A stretch of 7,325 bases of DNA from Thiotrichaceae bacterium (GCA_027008885.1 JALVDQ010000424.1:1-7325), one strand, 5' to 3'. Shown: positions 1 to 6,052, counted from the first letter of the stretch. Translations and numbers: made by a program. The notes: generated from the sequence alone by a model not told the origin.

Positions 1-100
1 TATATTAATCATTTCTTATATTCAAAGACAAGTTAAACTGAAAAATAATTAAGCAACTTGCGATCAGAATCATATTTTTTTAAATACTGGCGAATTACCC

Positions 101-106
101 TATACT
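101..106 (+). promoter_or_regulatory. Possible -10 element of the four-gene operon
   Basis: The hexamer TATACT is close to the sigma-70 -10 consensus and would start a leader of about 23 nt before the ATG at 136. The bases about 17 nt upstream (T/A-rich, near 78-83) do not resemble TTGACA, so only the -10 half is supported. The first 100 bases of the window are AT-rich and show no gene. Confidence 0.3.
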
Positions 107-135
107 TTAACTAATTCAATCGCGGGAGATTCACC

Positions 136-1542
136 ATGGGTCAGGAAATATTACATGAACATTTTACCTCTGCTGATTTTGAGCAGTTCCAGACTCATCT
201 CAAAAGCGAAACGCTATTGCTGAATAAATTGTTTAAGGCGGGTGAGTTTTCTTCACGGGCGCCGGTTGGCGGTTTTGAAATTGAGGGCTGTCTGGTTGAC
301 AGGCACTACCGCCCTGCTCCCATTAATAAAGAGTTTCTTGAGCGCTTTAATAATCCCCTGGCAACTTCTGAACTTGCCAGATTTAATATTGAATTAAACA
401 ATCTGCCACACGCGCTTGGTGACAAGGTATTCACCCTGTTTGAGAAGGAGCTTCAGCAGACTTTTAAAGATGCTGACAGGGTAGCCAGTGAACTGCATGC
501 CAGAGTTTTGCTCACAGGCATTCTGGCAACACTTGTTCCAGATGATCTTAGCTTGAAAAATATGACCGATATGAAACGCTATCATGCGCTTAACAAGGTC
601 ATTCTGGATGCACGCAGGGGAAAACCGCTGGTACTGGATATTTCAGGTAAGGATCATCTGCAACTCACCCATGATAATGTTATGATGGAGTCAACCACGA
701 CCTCTTTTCAGGTTCACATGCAAGCGCCCTGGCAAGATGCGCATCATTATTATAATGCCTCCCTGATTGCTTCTGCCCCGATTATGGCGATTGCAGCCAA
801 TTCGCCCTTCCTGTTTGGCAGGCAACTTTGGCAGGAAACCCGTATTCCCGTCTTTGAACGCTCGATAGTGACAGCCGACAGGCAGCAGCGGGTCAGTTTT
901 GGAAAAGGCTTTGCAAGGCAGAGTATTGTGGAGTGCTTTAATGAAAATTTAAGTGATTTTCCGCCCTTGCTGCCCATGCTTTTTGAGCAAAAAGCCGACA
1001 GGTTTAAACACCTCAGCCTGCATAACGGCGTTATCTGGCGCTGGAATCGTCCCCTGGTTGGTTTTGATGAGGATGGCACGCCGCATGTGCGCATTGAACA
1101 TCGTATTCTGCCTGCGGGACCGACAATTTCTGATATGCTTGCCAATGCGGTATTCTTTTATGGCATCACCCAGAGCCTGGTCAAAGAGTTAAAAAATGGT
1201 GAGATTATGCCCTTTGAGCAAGCCAGGGAAAATTTTTACCGTACTGCCAAATACGGTCTGAATACTGAAATTCAGTGGAACGGTAAAACAGTTAGACCTC
1301 AATCGCTTATTTTGGACAAGTTATTAACACTTGCGCAACAAGGGTTGCTTGATTTGGGTATTGATTCTGGTGATATTGAGCATTATCTTGGTATTATTGC
1401 CAAGCGCACCGCAAATGAACAAACCGGAGCAATGTGGCAAATACAGCACATGAAACAAAACAATTGCAGCATTGAGCAGTTAAGCAGAGACTATTTGCAT
1501 CAGCAACATTTGAATCAACCTGTTCATACCTGGTCGCACTAG
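136..1542 (+). CDS. GCS2-family glutamate-cysteine ligase-like carboxylate-amine ligase
   Basis: A 468-residue cytoplasmic protein of the glutamate-cysteine ligase family 2 (YbdK-like fold), whose members use ATP to join an amino-acid carboxylate to an amine. Visible family blocks are GFEIEG (about 46-51), FNIELN (83-88), the STTTSFQVHMQ stretch (186-196), AANSPFLFGR (220-229), HNGVIWRWNRP (296-306) and RIEHRILPAGPTISD (319-333); the acidic residues and arginines in these are the expected ATP/Mg and substrate contacts. There is no signal peptide. The start is set by GGGAG at 124-128, seven bases before the ATG. It is first in a tight operon with an aspartoacylase-like hydrolase. The family is certain enough, but the true substrates are not: it need not make gamma-glutamylcysteine. 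Confidence 0.88.
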   Translation: MGQEILHEHFTSADFEQFQTHLKSETLLLNKLFKAGEFSSRAPVGGFEIEGCLVDRHYRPAPINKEFLERFNNPLATSELARFNIELNNLPHALGDKVFTLFEKELQQTFKDADRVASELHARVLLTGILATLVPDDLSLKNMTDMKRYHALNKVILDARRGKPLVLDISGKDHLQLTHDNVMMESTTTSFQVHMQAPWQDAHHYYNASLIASAPIMAIAANSPFLFGRQLWQETRIPVFERSIVTADRQQRVSFGKGFARQSIVECFNENLSDFPPLLPMLFEQKADRFKHLSLHNGVIWRWNRPLVGFDEDGTPHVRIEHRILPAGPTISDMLANAVFFYGITQSLVKELKNGEIMPFEQARENFYRTAKYGLNTEIQWNGKTVRPQSLILDKLLTLAQQGLLDLGIDSGDIEHYLGIIAKRTANEQTGAMWQIQHMKQNNCSIEQLSRDYLHQQHLNQPVHTWSH

Positions 1543-1574
1543 AAAATAGCTCATTAACAACTGGTTCATAAAAA

Positions 1575-2609
1575 ATGTTAAAACTACAAGAACTCGAAAG
1601 CATTCCAGAAGGCTTGCTGGAATTAAAAAAAGTCAGTGATCTGCACAAAATCCTGGAGCAACCGACACTGATTCATCTAAAAGGGGAAAAGCAACAGCCT
1701 TTGTTTGTCAGCGTGTTGTTACATGCCAACGAGGACACTGGTTTTTTTGCCGTACAATCATTATTAAAACGCTATCAGAACAAGCCCTTGCCACGCTCCC
1801 TGAGCCTGTTTTTTGGCAATATCGAGGCCAGCAAGGAAGGTCTTCGACACCTTAACAGTCAGCCCGACTATAACCGCGTGTGGCCGGGTACAGATCATCC
1901 TGAATGTGAAGAAACCCGGCTTATGCAGGATGTTGTCAACAGCATGGCAAAACGCAATCCCTTTGCGAGCATTGATATTCATAACAATACGGGAAAAAAT
2001 CCCCATTATGGTTGTGTTAACCGACTTGAGCCGGATTTTCTCTATCTGTCATCCCTGTTCTCGCGCATTGTGGTTTTCTTTGAAACACCAAAGGGAGTGC
2101 AGGCGATGGCAATGTCCGAGTATTGTCCTGCGGTTACAGTTGAATGTGGCAAACCACATCTGTCACATGGCATAGAACACGCCACTGACTTTGTTGAAAC
2201 TGTTTTGCATCTGGACGAAATCAAGCCTCATGCAGGGCATCAACCTGATGTCGAGATTTATCATACCGTAGCCCGCGTCACCATACCTGAATCAAACAGC
2301 TTCAGTTTTTCTAATGGCGAAACCACCCATGCAGATGATCATAGCGATATTGTTTTTGCCCATGATATTGACCGCGTTAATTTTACCAAACTGCCCGCCA
2401 ATACTGTTTTTGGCAAGATTCGACCACAAAGCAATGCCCGACTCATTGCCTGGGATGACCACGAAAGGGATGTGAGTGATGACTATTTCAGCATTGAGGG
2501 CGAAAACCTGACACTCTCAAAATCACTCATGCCTGCCATGCTCACTTTGGATAAAAAGATTATTCGTCAGGATTGCCTCTGCTATTTAATGGAAAACATC
2601 AATGTCTAA
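1575..2609 (+). CDS. M14-family zinc hydrolase, succinylglutamate desuccinylase/aspartoacylase-like
   Basis: A 344-residue cytoplasmic zinc hydrolase of the AstE/AspA branch of the M14 carboxypeptidase clan, enzymes that hydrolyse N-acyl amino acids or small amides. The zinc ligands are readable: HANE gives H50 and E53, and DIH gives H136; E190 in VTVECG fits the catalytic glutamate. The GNIEA block (81-85) and NRVW (100-103) sit where AstE/AspA have GNPxA and NR, which bind the substrate carboxylate. The C-terminal 130 residues match the beta-rich lid domain in size. No Shine-Dalgarno sequence precedes the ATG, and an in-frame TAA lies two codons upstream, so translation probably follows from the ligase gene 32 nt upstream. 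Its last 8 bases overlap the next start. The substrate is unknown; a role acting on the product of the neighbouring ligase is inference. Confidence 0.85.
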   Translation: MLKLQELESIPEGLLELKKVSDLHKILEQPTLIHLKGEKQQPLFVSVLLHANEDTGFFAVQSLLKRYQNKPLPRSLSLFFGNIEASKEGLRHLNSQPDYNRVWPGTDHPECEETRLMQDVVNSMAKRNPFASIDIHNNTGKNPHYGCVNRLEPDFLYLSSLFSRIVVFFETPKGVQAMAMSEYCPAVTVECGKPHLSHGIEHATDFVETVLHLDEIKPHAGHQPDVEIYHTVARVTIPESNSFSFSNGETTHADDHSDIVFAHDIDRVNFTKLPANTVFGKIRPQSNARLIAWDDHERDVSDDYFSIEGENLTLSKSLMPAMLTLDKKIIRQDCLCYLMENINV

Positions 2610-4152
2610 ACCTGTTTTTAAACACTTTATCAACTTTTTTGCATTATTTTTTCTGGTATTGCTACTGGGGAATGGCAACGCCATCGCACGCCCACACCCT
2701 AAAGCGATTGAATTTCCCGAAGGTTTGCCCTGGGTAAATGTTTCCCGACCGCTAACATTAAAAGATCTGAAAGGCAAAGTAGTTATTCTTGATTTCTGGA
2801 CCTACGGCTGTATCAACTGCATTCATGTACTGGAAGATTTTCGCAGGCTGGAAAAAAAATACGGCAATAAAATAGCCATTATAGGCATCCATACGCCAAA
2901 GTTTGACAATGAAAAAAATATTGAAACATTACGTCGTATTGTGGTGCGTTATGGCATTGAACACCCCGTTATCAATGATGTCGATTCCATAATGGCGAGA
3001 CAATACGGAATGCGCGCCTGGCCGACCCAGTTTTTAATTGATCCGCAGGGTAAAATTTTGGGACGTGTCGTCGGTGAAGGAAATTATGAGCTGTTTGTCG
3101 AAAATATTGACAAGCTTCTCAAAGAGCAGGCTGCCGATCTCAGTGACCACAGGCTGCCAATCCTGCTGGCAAAAAAAAGCTTTGCCAACTCCTTGCTGGC
3201 AGCACCCGGTAAAATAGCCGTGTCACCCGATCAAAAAATGGTGGCAATCAGCGACACCCTGCATCATCGCATTATCATCACCAATAATCGGGGCAAAATA
3301 ATAAAATACATCGGTGGCAAACAGTCAGGTTATCGTGATGGCGATTCAAAACAGGCACGTTTTCTCTCGCCACAAGGTCTGGCATTTACCCGCAAGGGCT
3401 TGTATGTAGCGGATACTGGAAACCATACGATTCGTTATATTGACCTGAAAACAGGCAATGTCAAAACCGTAGCCGGCAATGGCAAAAATGAAGTGCATCG
3501 CGGCAAGGGCTACAAGGCGACGTCCATCGGTTTGCGTTCACCCTGGGCACTGGCACTTAAAGACAAACAGCTTTATATCGCAATGGCAGGCATCCACCAG
3601 ATCTGGAAGTTTGATATTGAAAAAAATACGATTGGACGCTGGGCAGGCAGCGGTGCTGAAAGTATTGATGATGGCGACTTGAATCAGGCTGCCTTTAGTC
3701 AGCCTAGCGGCTTGAGCCTGATGGATAATATACTCTTTGTCGCGGATGCAGAAGATTCTGCGGTACGCATGATTGATCTTGACAAAAAGCGCGTAAAAAC
3801 ACTGCTTGGTTCTGGTCTGTTTGACTTTGGCGACAAGGATGGAAAATTCAGTCAGGCGCGCTTGCAGCATGTTCTGGGAATCACTGCCAAAGATACAGAC
3901 AAAATTTATATTGCAGATACCTATAACCATAAAATCAAGCGACTTGACCTGAACACCAAAACAGTCGTTAGCGTAGCAGGAACCGGAAAACCAGGAAAAG
4001 GCAAGGGAAAAGCCACCAAAGCAGCACTCAATGAACCAGGCGGACTGGTCTTCCTCGGCAATAAAATACTTATCGCCGACACCAACAACAACCGCATTAT
4101 GCAATATGATCCGGCACGCAAAACACTGAATGAATGGATTGTGCGGAAATAA
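2602..4152 (+). CDS. Exported thioredoxin-fold / NHL-repeat protein (NHLRC2-like)
   Basis: A 516-residue protein with three parts. Residues 1-29 are a signal peptide (basic start, hydrophobic stretch around 9-22, small residues before R30), so the protein is probably periplasmic. Residues about 40-175 are a TlpA/AhpC-like thioredoxin fold with the pair C70-I-N-C73 in FWTYGCINC and the cis-proline in WPTQF (P141). Residues about 198-510 form a beta-propeller of five or six NHL repeats, each with a core like ADTGNHTI; copies are near 217, 270, 380, 438 and 492. This order and the CINC motif match NHLRC2-type proteins, but the C-terminal beta domain of the animal protein is absent. The start overlaps the upstream stop by 8 bases, with a weak GGA at 2591-2593. 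Redox activity is likely from the Cys pair; its partner is unknown. Confidence 0.88.
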   Translation: MSKPVFKHFINFFALFFLVLLLGNGNAIARPHPKAIEFPEGLPWVNVSRPLTLKDLKGKVVILDFWTYGCINCIHVLEDFRRLEKKYGNKIAIIGIHTPKFDNEKNIETLRRIVVRYGIEHPVINDVDSIMARQYGMRAWPTQFLIDPQGKILGRVVGEGNYELFVENIDKLLKEQAADLSDHRLPILLAKKSFANSLLAAPGKIAVSPDQKMVAISDTLHHRIIITNNRGKIIKYIGGKQSGYRDGDSKQARFLSPQGLAFTRKGLYVADTGNHTIRYIDLKTGNVKTVAGNGKNEVHRGKGYKATSIGLRSPWALALKDKQLYIAMAGIHQIWKFDIEKNTIGRWAGSGAESIDDGDLNQAAFSQPSGLSLMDNILFVADAEDSAVRMIDLDKKRVKTLLGSGLFDFGDKDGKFSQARLQHVLGITAKDTDKIYIADTYNHKIKRLDLNTKTVVSVAGTGKPGKGKGKATKAALNEPGGLVFLGNKILIADTNNNRIMQYDPARKTLNEWIVRK

Positions 4153-4170
4153 ACCAAATCAGACTAAACA

Positions 4171-4449
4171 ATGAAACTGCATGATAAATTACTGCTTGTT
4201 AGTATCAGCCTTTACCAGAAATACATCGCCCCACATAAAGGCTTTTGCTGCGCCCACAGCGCCTTAACGGGTGAAATGTCATGCTCAGCCTTCGTAAAAC
4301 AACAAATAAAAACCGCTGGACTGTTTGCTTCAATCAAAACAATAAAACACCGCTTTAAACGCTGTAAAATGGCAGCACAGACTATCCAGAATCAAAAGAA
4401 CAGGAAAAAGATGAAAAAACAGATTCAGATGCCTGTCAACCTTGCCTGA
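4171..4449 (+). CDS. Divergent YidD-family small protein
   Basis: A 92-residue reading frame beginning 18 nt after the NHL gene. Residues 7-65 fit the YidD family (membrane protein insertion efficiency factor): an N-terminal amphipathic segment, LYQKYIAP (14-21), KGFCCAHSAL (23-32), the MSCSAF block (36-41) in place of the usual PTCSxYA, a GLFASI turn (50-55) and RFKRC (61-65). It belongs to the variant subgroup with KGFxCA rather than the standard GxxCRFxPTCS. YidD associates with the inner membrane near YidC/Sec; whether this variant does so is unknown. There is no clear ribosome binding site, suggesting coupling to the upstream gene. The last 22 or so residues are strongly basic and look wrong for the family. 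The -1 frame carries a better tail, so this end point may be an artefact of a frameshift. Confidence 0.65.
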   Translation: MKLHDKLLLVSISLYQKYIAPHKGFCCAHSALTGEMSCSAFVKQQIKTAGLFASIKTIKHRFKRCKMAAQTIQNQKNRKKMKKQIQMPVNLA

Positions 4450-4493
4450 CTGAAATTGGCTGCAATATTGCAGCCTGCATTTTTTTTAATTGA
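4368..4493 (+). other. Possible true C-terminal tail of the YidD-like protein, in the -1 frame
   Basis: From 4368 to the TGA at 4491-4493 the -1 frame is open and encodes an acidic stretch (YPESKEQEKDEKTDSD) followed by a Cys-rich end (DACQPCLTEIGCNIAAC). Going from RFKRCKMAAQ in the annotated frame into this one needs a one-base deletion in the present sequence, or -1 slippage. A-rich runs at 4406-4410 (AAAAA before G) and 4414-4419 (six A) lie in the right interval. I recall Cys-rich tails in longer YidD relatives but cannot confirm this here. A caution is that the last dozen codons overlap the terminator hairpin, which by itself encodes GCNIAAC. Confidence 0.4.
4458..4487 (+). terminator. 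Intrinsic terminator of the left operon
   Basis: The 18-base perfect palindrome GGCTGCAATATTGCAGCC (4458-4475) folds into a hairpin of at least seven pairs and is followed after four bases by eight T (4480-4487). It lies 9 nt past the yidD-like stop codon, as expected for the end of the four-gene transcript. Confidence 0.8.
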
Positions 4494-4521
4494 TTAATCA
4501 AGTTTCGGAGTTCAATAGGCA

Positions 4522-4551
4522 GATTGGCGCTGAGAAACGAAGCCCAACAAT
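4522..4551 (-). repeat. GTTGGGCT intergenic repeat, copy A (inverted)
   Basis: Read on the minus strand this is TTGTTGGGCTTCG, a short spacer, then TCAGCGCCAAT. The two ends GTTGGGCT and AGCgCCAA form an imperfect hairpin. It is the same unit as the repeat at 4578-4607, in the opposite orientation. Repeats of this type are scattered between genes in many proteobacterial genomes. Confidence 0.6.
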
Positions 4552-4577
4552 CACGCAGAAAGGAAGCTAAAGTACTT

Positions 4578-4607
4578 TTGTTGGGCTTCCTGCGTCAGCC
4601 CAACCTA
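4578..4607 (+). repeat. GTTGGGCT intergenic repeat, copy B
   Basis: TTGTTGGGCTTCC, a short spacer, TCAGCCCAACCTA. Eight-base arms GTTGGGCT (4580-4587) and AGCCCAAC (4597-4604) form a hairpin with a 9-nt loop. Its left arm also pairs perfectly over 12 bases (4578-4589) with 4539-4550 in the inverted copy A, so the two hairpins are mutually exclusive. Confidence 0.7.
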
Positions 4608-4612
4608 CCAAT

Positions 4613-4653
4613 TATACTGCGACCTTCAATTAGTGATTGAAGGCTGCAGTATA
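4613..4653. repeat. 41-nt stem-loop
   Basis: Left arm TATACTGC-ga-CCTTCAAT (4613-4630), loop TAGTG (4631-4635), right arm ATTGAAGG-ct-GCAGTATA (4636-4653). Sixteen of 18 pairs are Watson-Crick, with one G-T and one A-C in the middle. There is no T-tract after it, so it is not an intrinsic terminator on the + strand. It may be another small dispersed palindromic element. Confidence 0.65.
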
Positions 4654-4762
4654 CGACCCACAAAGCAGCCCTTGATAAACTCTTGACACTTCAGTTTCAG
4701 ATTTTTGATGAAAAATCAGTTATTGGAGGTTGAGGTATATACTGCTCAAGAGATCCATCAAA

Positions 4763-4849
4763 CTAATAATGATAACGACACTGAACGATAAAAATCGTAT
4801 CATTCACCTGTTTATACACTAAACGATGTTCCCTGTTAATACGTCTGGA
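4763..4849 (-). pseudogene. yoeB: 3' remnant of a YoeB/Txe-type toxin gene
   Basis: The minus strand from 4849 to the TAG at 4763-4765 encodes 28 residues beginning SRRINREHRLVY and ending CRYHY. This aligns without gaps to the last 28 residues of E. coli YoeB (84 residues) as I recall it, with about 17 identities. It includes the residues matching catalytic Arg65, His83 and Tyr84 of this ribosome-dependent mRNA interferase. The first two thirds of the gene and its antitoxin partner (YefM type) are missing: upstream of the serine codon the sequence becomes the terminal repeat of a mobile element, and the frame meets a TAA at 4892-4894 with no ATG start. It cannot make an active toxin. Confidence 0.85.
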
Positions 4850-5007
4850 GCCTGTCCGAGAACTGGGATTGAAGCGAAAATTCCAGAATTGTTATAAGGT
4901 GAGTTTATCAAGAGAGGCGAATAGTCGTTCTATTTAACGAACTTGATAAGCTCAGATTATGATGATTGTGGGATTTGCAGTCAATTTCCAGTTTTCGGAC
5001 AGGCTCC
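4847..5007. mobile_element. MITE-like element, about 161 bp, with terminal inverted repeats
   Basis: The left end GGAGCCTGTCCGAGAACTGG (4847-4866) and the reverse complement of the right end, GGAGCCTGTCCGAAAACTGG (5007 back to 4988), differ at one of 20 bases; similarity continues for a few more bases with a one-base gap. Inside is a second inverted pair, GAGTTTATCAAG (4901-4912) and CTTGATAAGCTC (4942-4953), with 11 of 12 bases pairing, so the element can fold into a long hairpin. It has no coding capacity, as expected of a MITE moved by a transposase elsewhere. I could not recognise a target duplication or name the parental IS family. Its left end cuts the toxin remnant. Confidence 0.7.
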
Positions 5008-5028
5008 CAGGAGCCTGTTCTTTTATTT
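4999..5028 (+). terminator. Strong hairpin with T-rich tail at the element-cytochrome junction
   Basis: ACAGGCTCC (4999-5007) pairs perfectly with GGAGCCTGT (5010-5018) across a 2-nt gap (in RNA, a slightly shorter stem with a larger loop), followed by TCTTTTATTTT on the + strand. It could stop + strand transcription before it runs into the cytochrome gene. On the minus strand it begins 4 nt after the cytochrome stop but has no T-tract, so there it would act at most as an RNA-stabilising 3' hairpin. One arm is the right terminal repeat of the mobile element. Confidence 0.4.
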
Positions 5029-6015
5029 TGAATGACTTGTCATATAATCAACTGCGGCTTTTACATCAGCATCTGATAACGACATATTGCCACCTTTGGG
5101 AGGCATTGCGCCTTTGCCTTTCAGGACGGAGTTGTATAAAGAGTCCATACCTGTTGCAATGCGGGGAGCCCATGCTTCCTTGTTGCCAAACACAGGAGCG
5201 TTAGCCACTCCGGTTTTATGACAGGCAAAACAGACAGTATCATAAGTTTTCTTGCCTGCTCCGTTTGAGGGGGCTTCAGCTGCTTTTACTGCGGTATTTG
5301 CAACAGGAGCTGCTGCTGCGACTGGAGCTGCCGCTGCAACGGGAGCTTCCGGCTTGGCAGGTTTTGCTGGTTGCTCTGGCTGGGCTTTTGCCTGCGGTGC
5401 TTTGGGTGCTGCTACCTGCTGTTCTTTCTTATCAGCAACCTCTGCAACTTTTTCTGTAGTTGCTGTAGTTGCTGTCTGCGCTTGCTGTTCAGCAGCAGGC
5501 TTTTTGGCTGGAGCTGCTGCCGCATCACCTAAATGGAATCCGGCTTTATTTGTCATGAAAATAATAGCTGCTTTTAACTCTTCATCAGAAAGAGAAGGAT
5601 TACCGCCACGCGCTGGCATAGCACCCTTACCATTCATGGCTGTATTCATAAGGGCATCAAGACCCGTTGCAACTCTTGGCTCCCATGCGGCTTTATCGCC
5701 AAACTTGGGAGAACCTGCAACGCCAGTCCCATGACAGGCTTTACATACGCTGTTATATACTTCTTCTCCTGATTTTGCTGCGGTAGATGTAGCAGCAGCA
5801 GGGGCGTCGGATGTAGCAGAGCTGCCAATCGGTTTTAAATTATCTGCCGCCTTTTCGACGACTGAAGATGACGTGATTTCCCCTTTTGTTGAATTTCTGT
5901 TGTATGTATTGATAAGGCTAGAAACTAAAATATAAACTGCACCGAGAAGTGCAACAGCACTGGCAATAAATACTAGTTTTGCGCCAGCATCTACTTTTGG
6001 GGCATGACTTGACAT
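5023..6015 (-). CDS. Membrane-anchored dihaem cytochrome c (two c5-like domains)
   Basis: A 330-residue electron-transfer protein. Residues about 13-34 form one uncleaved transmembrane anchor, placing the rest in the periplasm. Two class I cytochrome domains follow: haem site CKACH at 91-95 with likely axial Met133 in KGAMPARGG, and haem site CFACH at 262-266 with likely Met304 in KGAMPPKGG. By eye the domains share about 43 of 74 positions, a recent internal duplication. They are joined by a linker of about 95 residues rich in Ala, Pro, Lys and Gln. The domains resemble cytochrome c5, which passes electrons to terminal oxidases or reductases; the partner is not visible. I chose the ATG at 6015 because AGGAG ends six bases before it; the ATG at 6021 directly touches that site. 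No oxidase or c-type biogenesis gene is adjacent. Confidence 0.93.
   Translation of the reverse strand: MSSHAPKVDAGAKLVFIASAVALLGAVYILVSSLINTYNRNSTKGEITSSSVVEKAADNLKPIGSSATSDAPAAATSTAAKSGEEVYNSVCKACHGTGVAGSPKFGDKAAWEPRVATGLDALMNTAMNGKGAMPARGGNPSLSDEELKAAIIFMTNKAGFHLGDAAAAPAKKPAAEQQAQTATTATTEKVAEVADKKEQQVAAPKAPQAKAQPEQPAKPAKPEAPVAAAAPVAAAAPVANTAVKAAEAPSNGAGKKTYDTVCFACHKTGVANAPVFGNKEAWAPRIATGMDSLYNSVLKGKGAMPPKGGNMSLSDADVKAAVDYMTSHSK
5300..5353 (-). repeat. Three 18-bp tandem units in the cytochrome linker
   Basis: Units begin at 5300 (GCAACAGGAGCTGCTGCT), 5318 (GCGACTGGAGCTGCCGCT) and 5336 (GCAACGGGAGCTTCCGGC). On the coding strand the array gives APVAAA-type hexapeptides in the Ala/Pro linker between the haem domains. 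The length in codons makes in-frame expansion or contraction likely between strains. Confidence 0.7.
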
Positions 6016-6021
6016 GATCAT

Positions 6022-6026
6022 CTCCT
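6022..6026 (-). promoter_or_regulatory. Ribosome binding site deciding the cytochrome start
   Basis: AGGAG on the minus strand at 6026-6022 leaves 6 nt to the ATG at 6015-6013 but none to the upstream in-frame ATG at 6021-6019. The downstream ATG, giving MSSHAPKVD, is therefore the likely start. Confidence 0.75.
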
Positions 6027-6052
6027 GAACTTAAGTTGATAAATGGAGCGCG

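Larger units (their letters stand above)
4450..5022. other. Gene-free, repeat-rich intergenic stretch
   Basis: No intact gene can be supported on either strand between the yidD-like gene and the cytochrome stop. The stretch holds, in order, the intrinsic terminator, a pair of inverted GTTGGGCT repeats, a 41-nt stem-loop, a small hairpin (GATTTTT / AAAAATC, 4700-4717), a toxin gene remnant on the minus strand, and a MITE-like element. Only about 4501-4521 and 4654-4762 remain unexplained apart from the small hairpin. Confidence 0.8.

Noticed and set aside
3538..4104. 188-residue minus strand open frame inside the Trx-NHL gene
   Set aside because: It is antisense to the conserved NHL repeats and has no family features.
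4490..4501. 12-bp perfect palindrome TTGATTAATCAA as a possible operator
   Set aside because: It follows a terminator with no gene downstream to regulate and is AT-rich enough to arise by chance.
4708..4792. Tiny + strand ORF of about 26 codons starting at the ATG in the 4700-4717 hairpin
   Set aside because: It has no ribosome binding site or recognisable motif, and it overlaps the toxin remnant on the other strand.
4959..5204. 81-residue + strand open frame spanning the mobile element end and the cytochrome 3' end
   Set aside because: It overlaps antisense to the well supported dihaem cytochrome gene and starts inside the MITE-like element, with no ribosome binding site.
5252..5734. 160-residue Ala-rich + strand open frame
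   Set aside because: It is the antisense shadow of the Ala/Pro/Lys-rich linker and first haem domain of the cytochrome; such compositions leave long open frames on the opposite strand.
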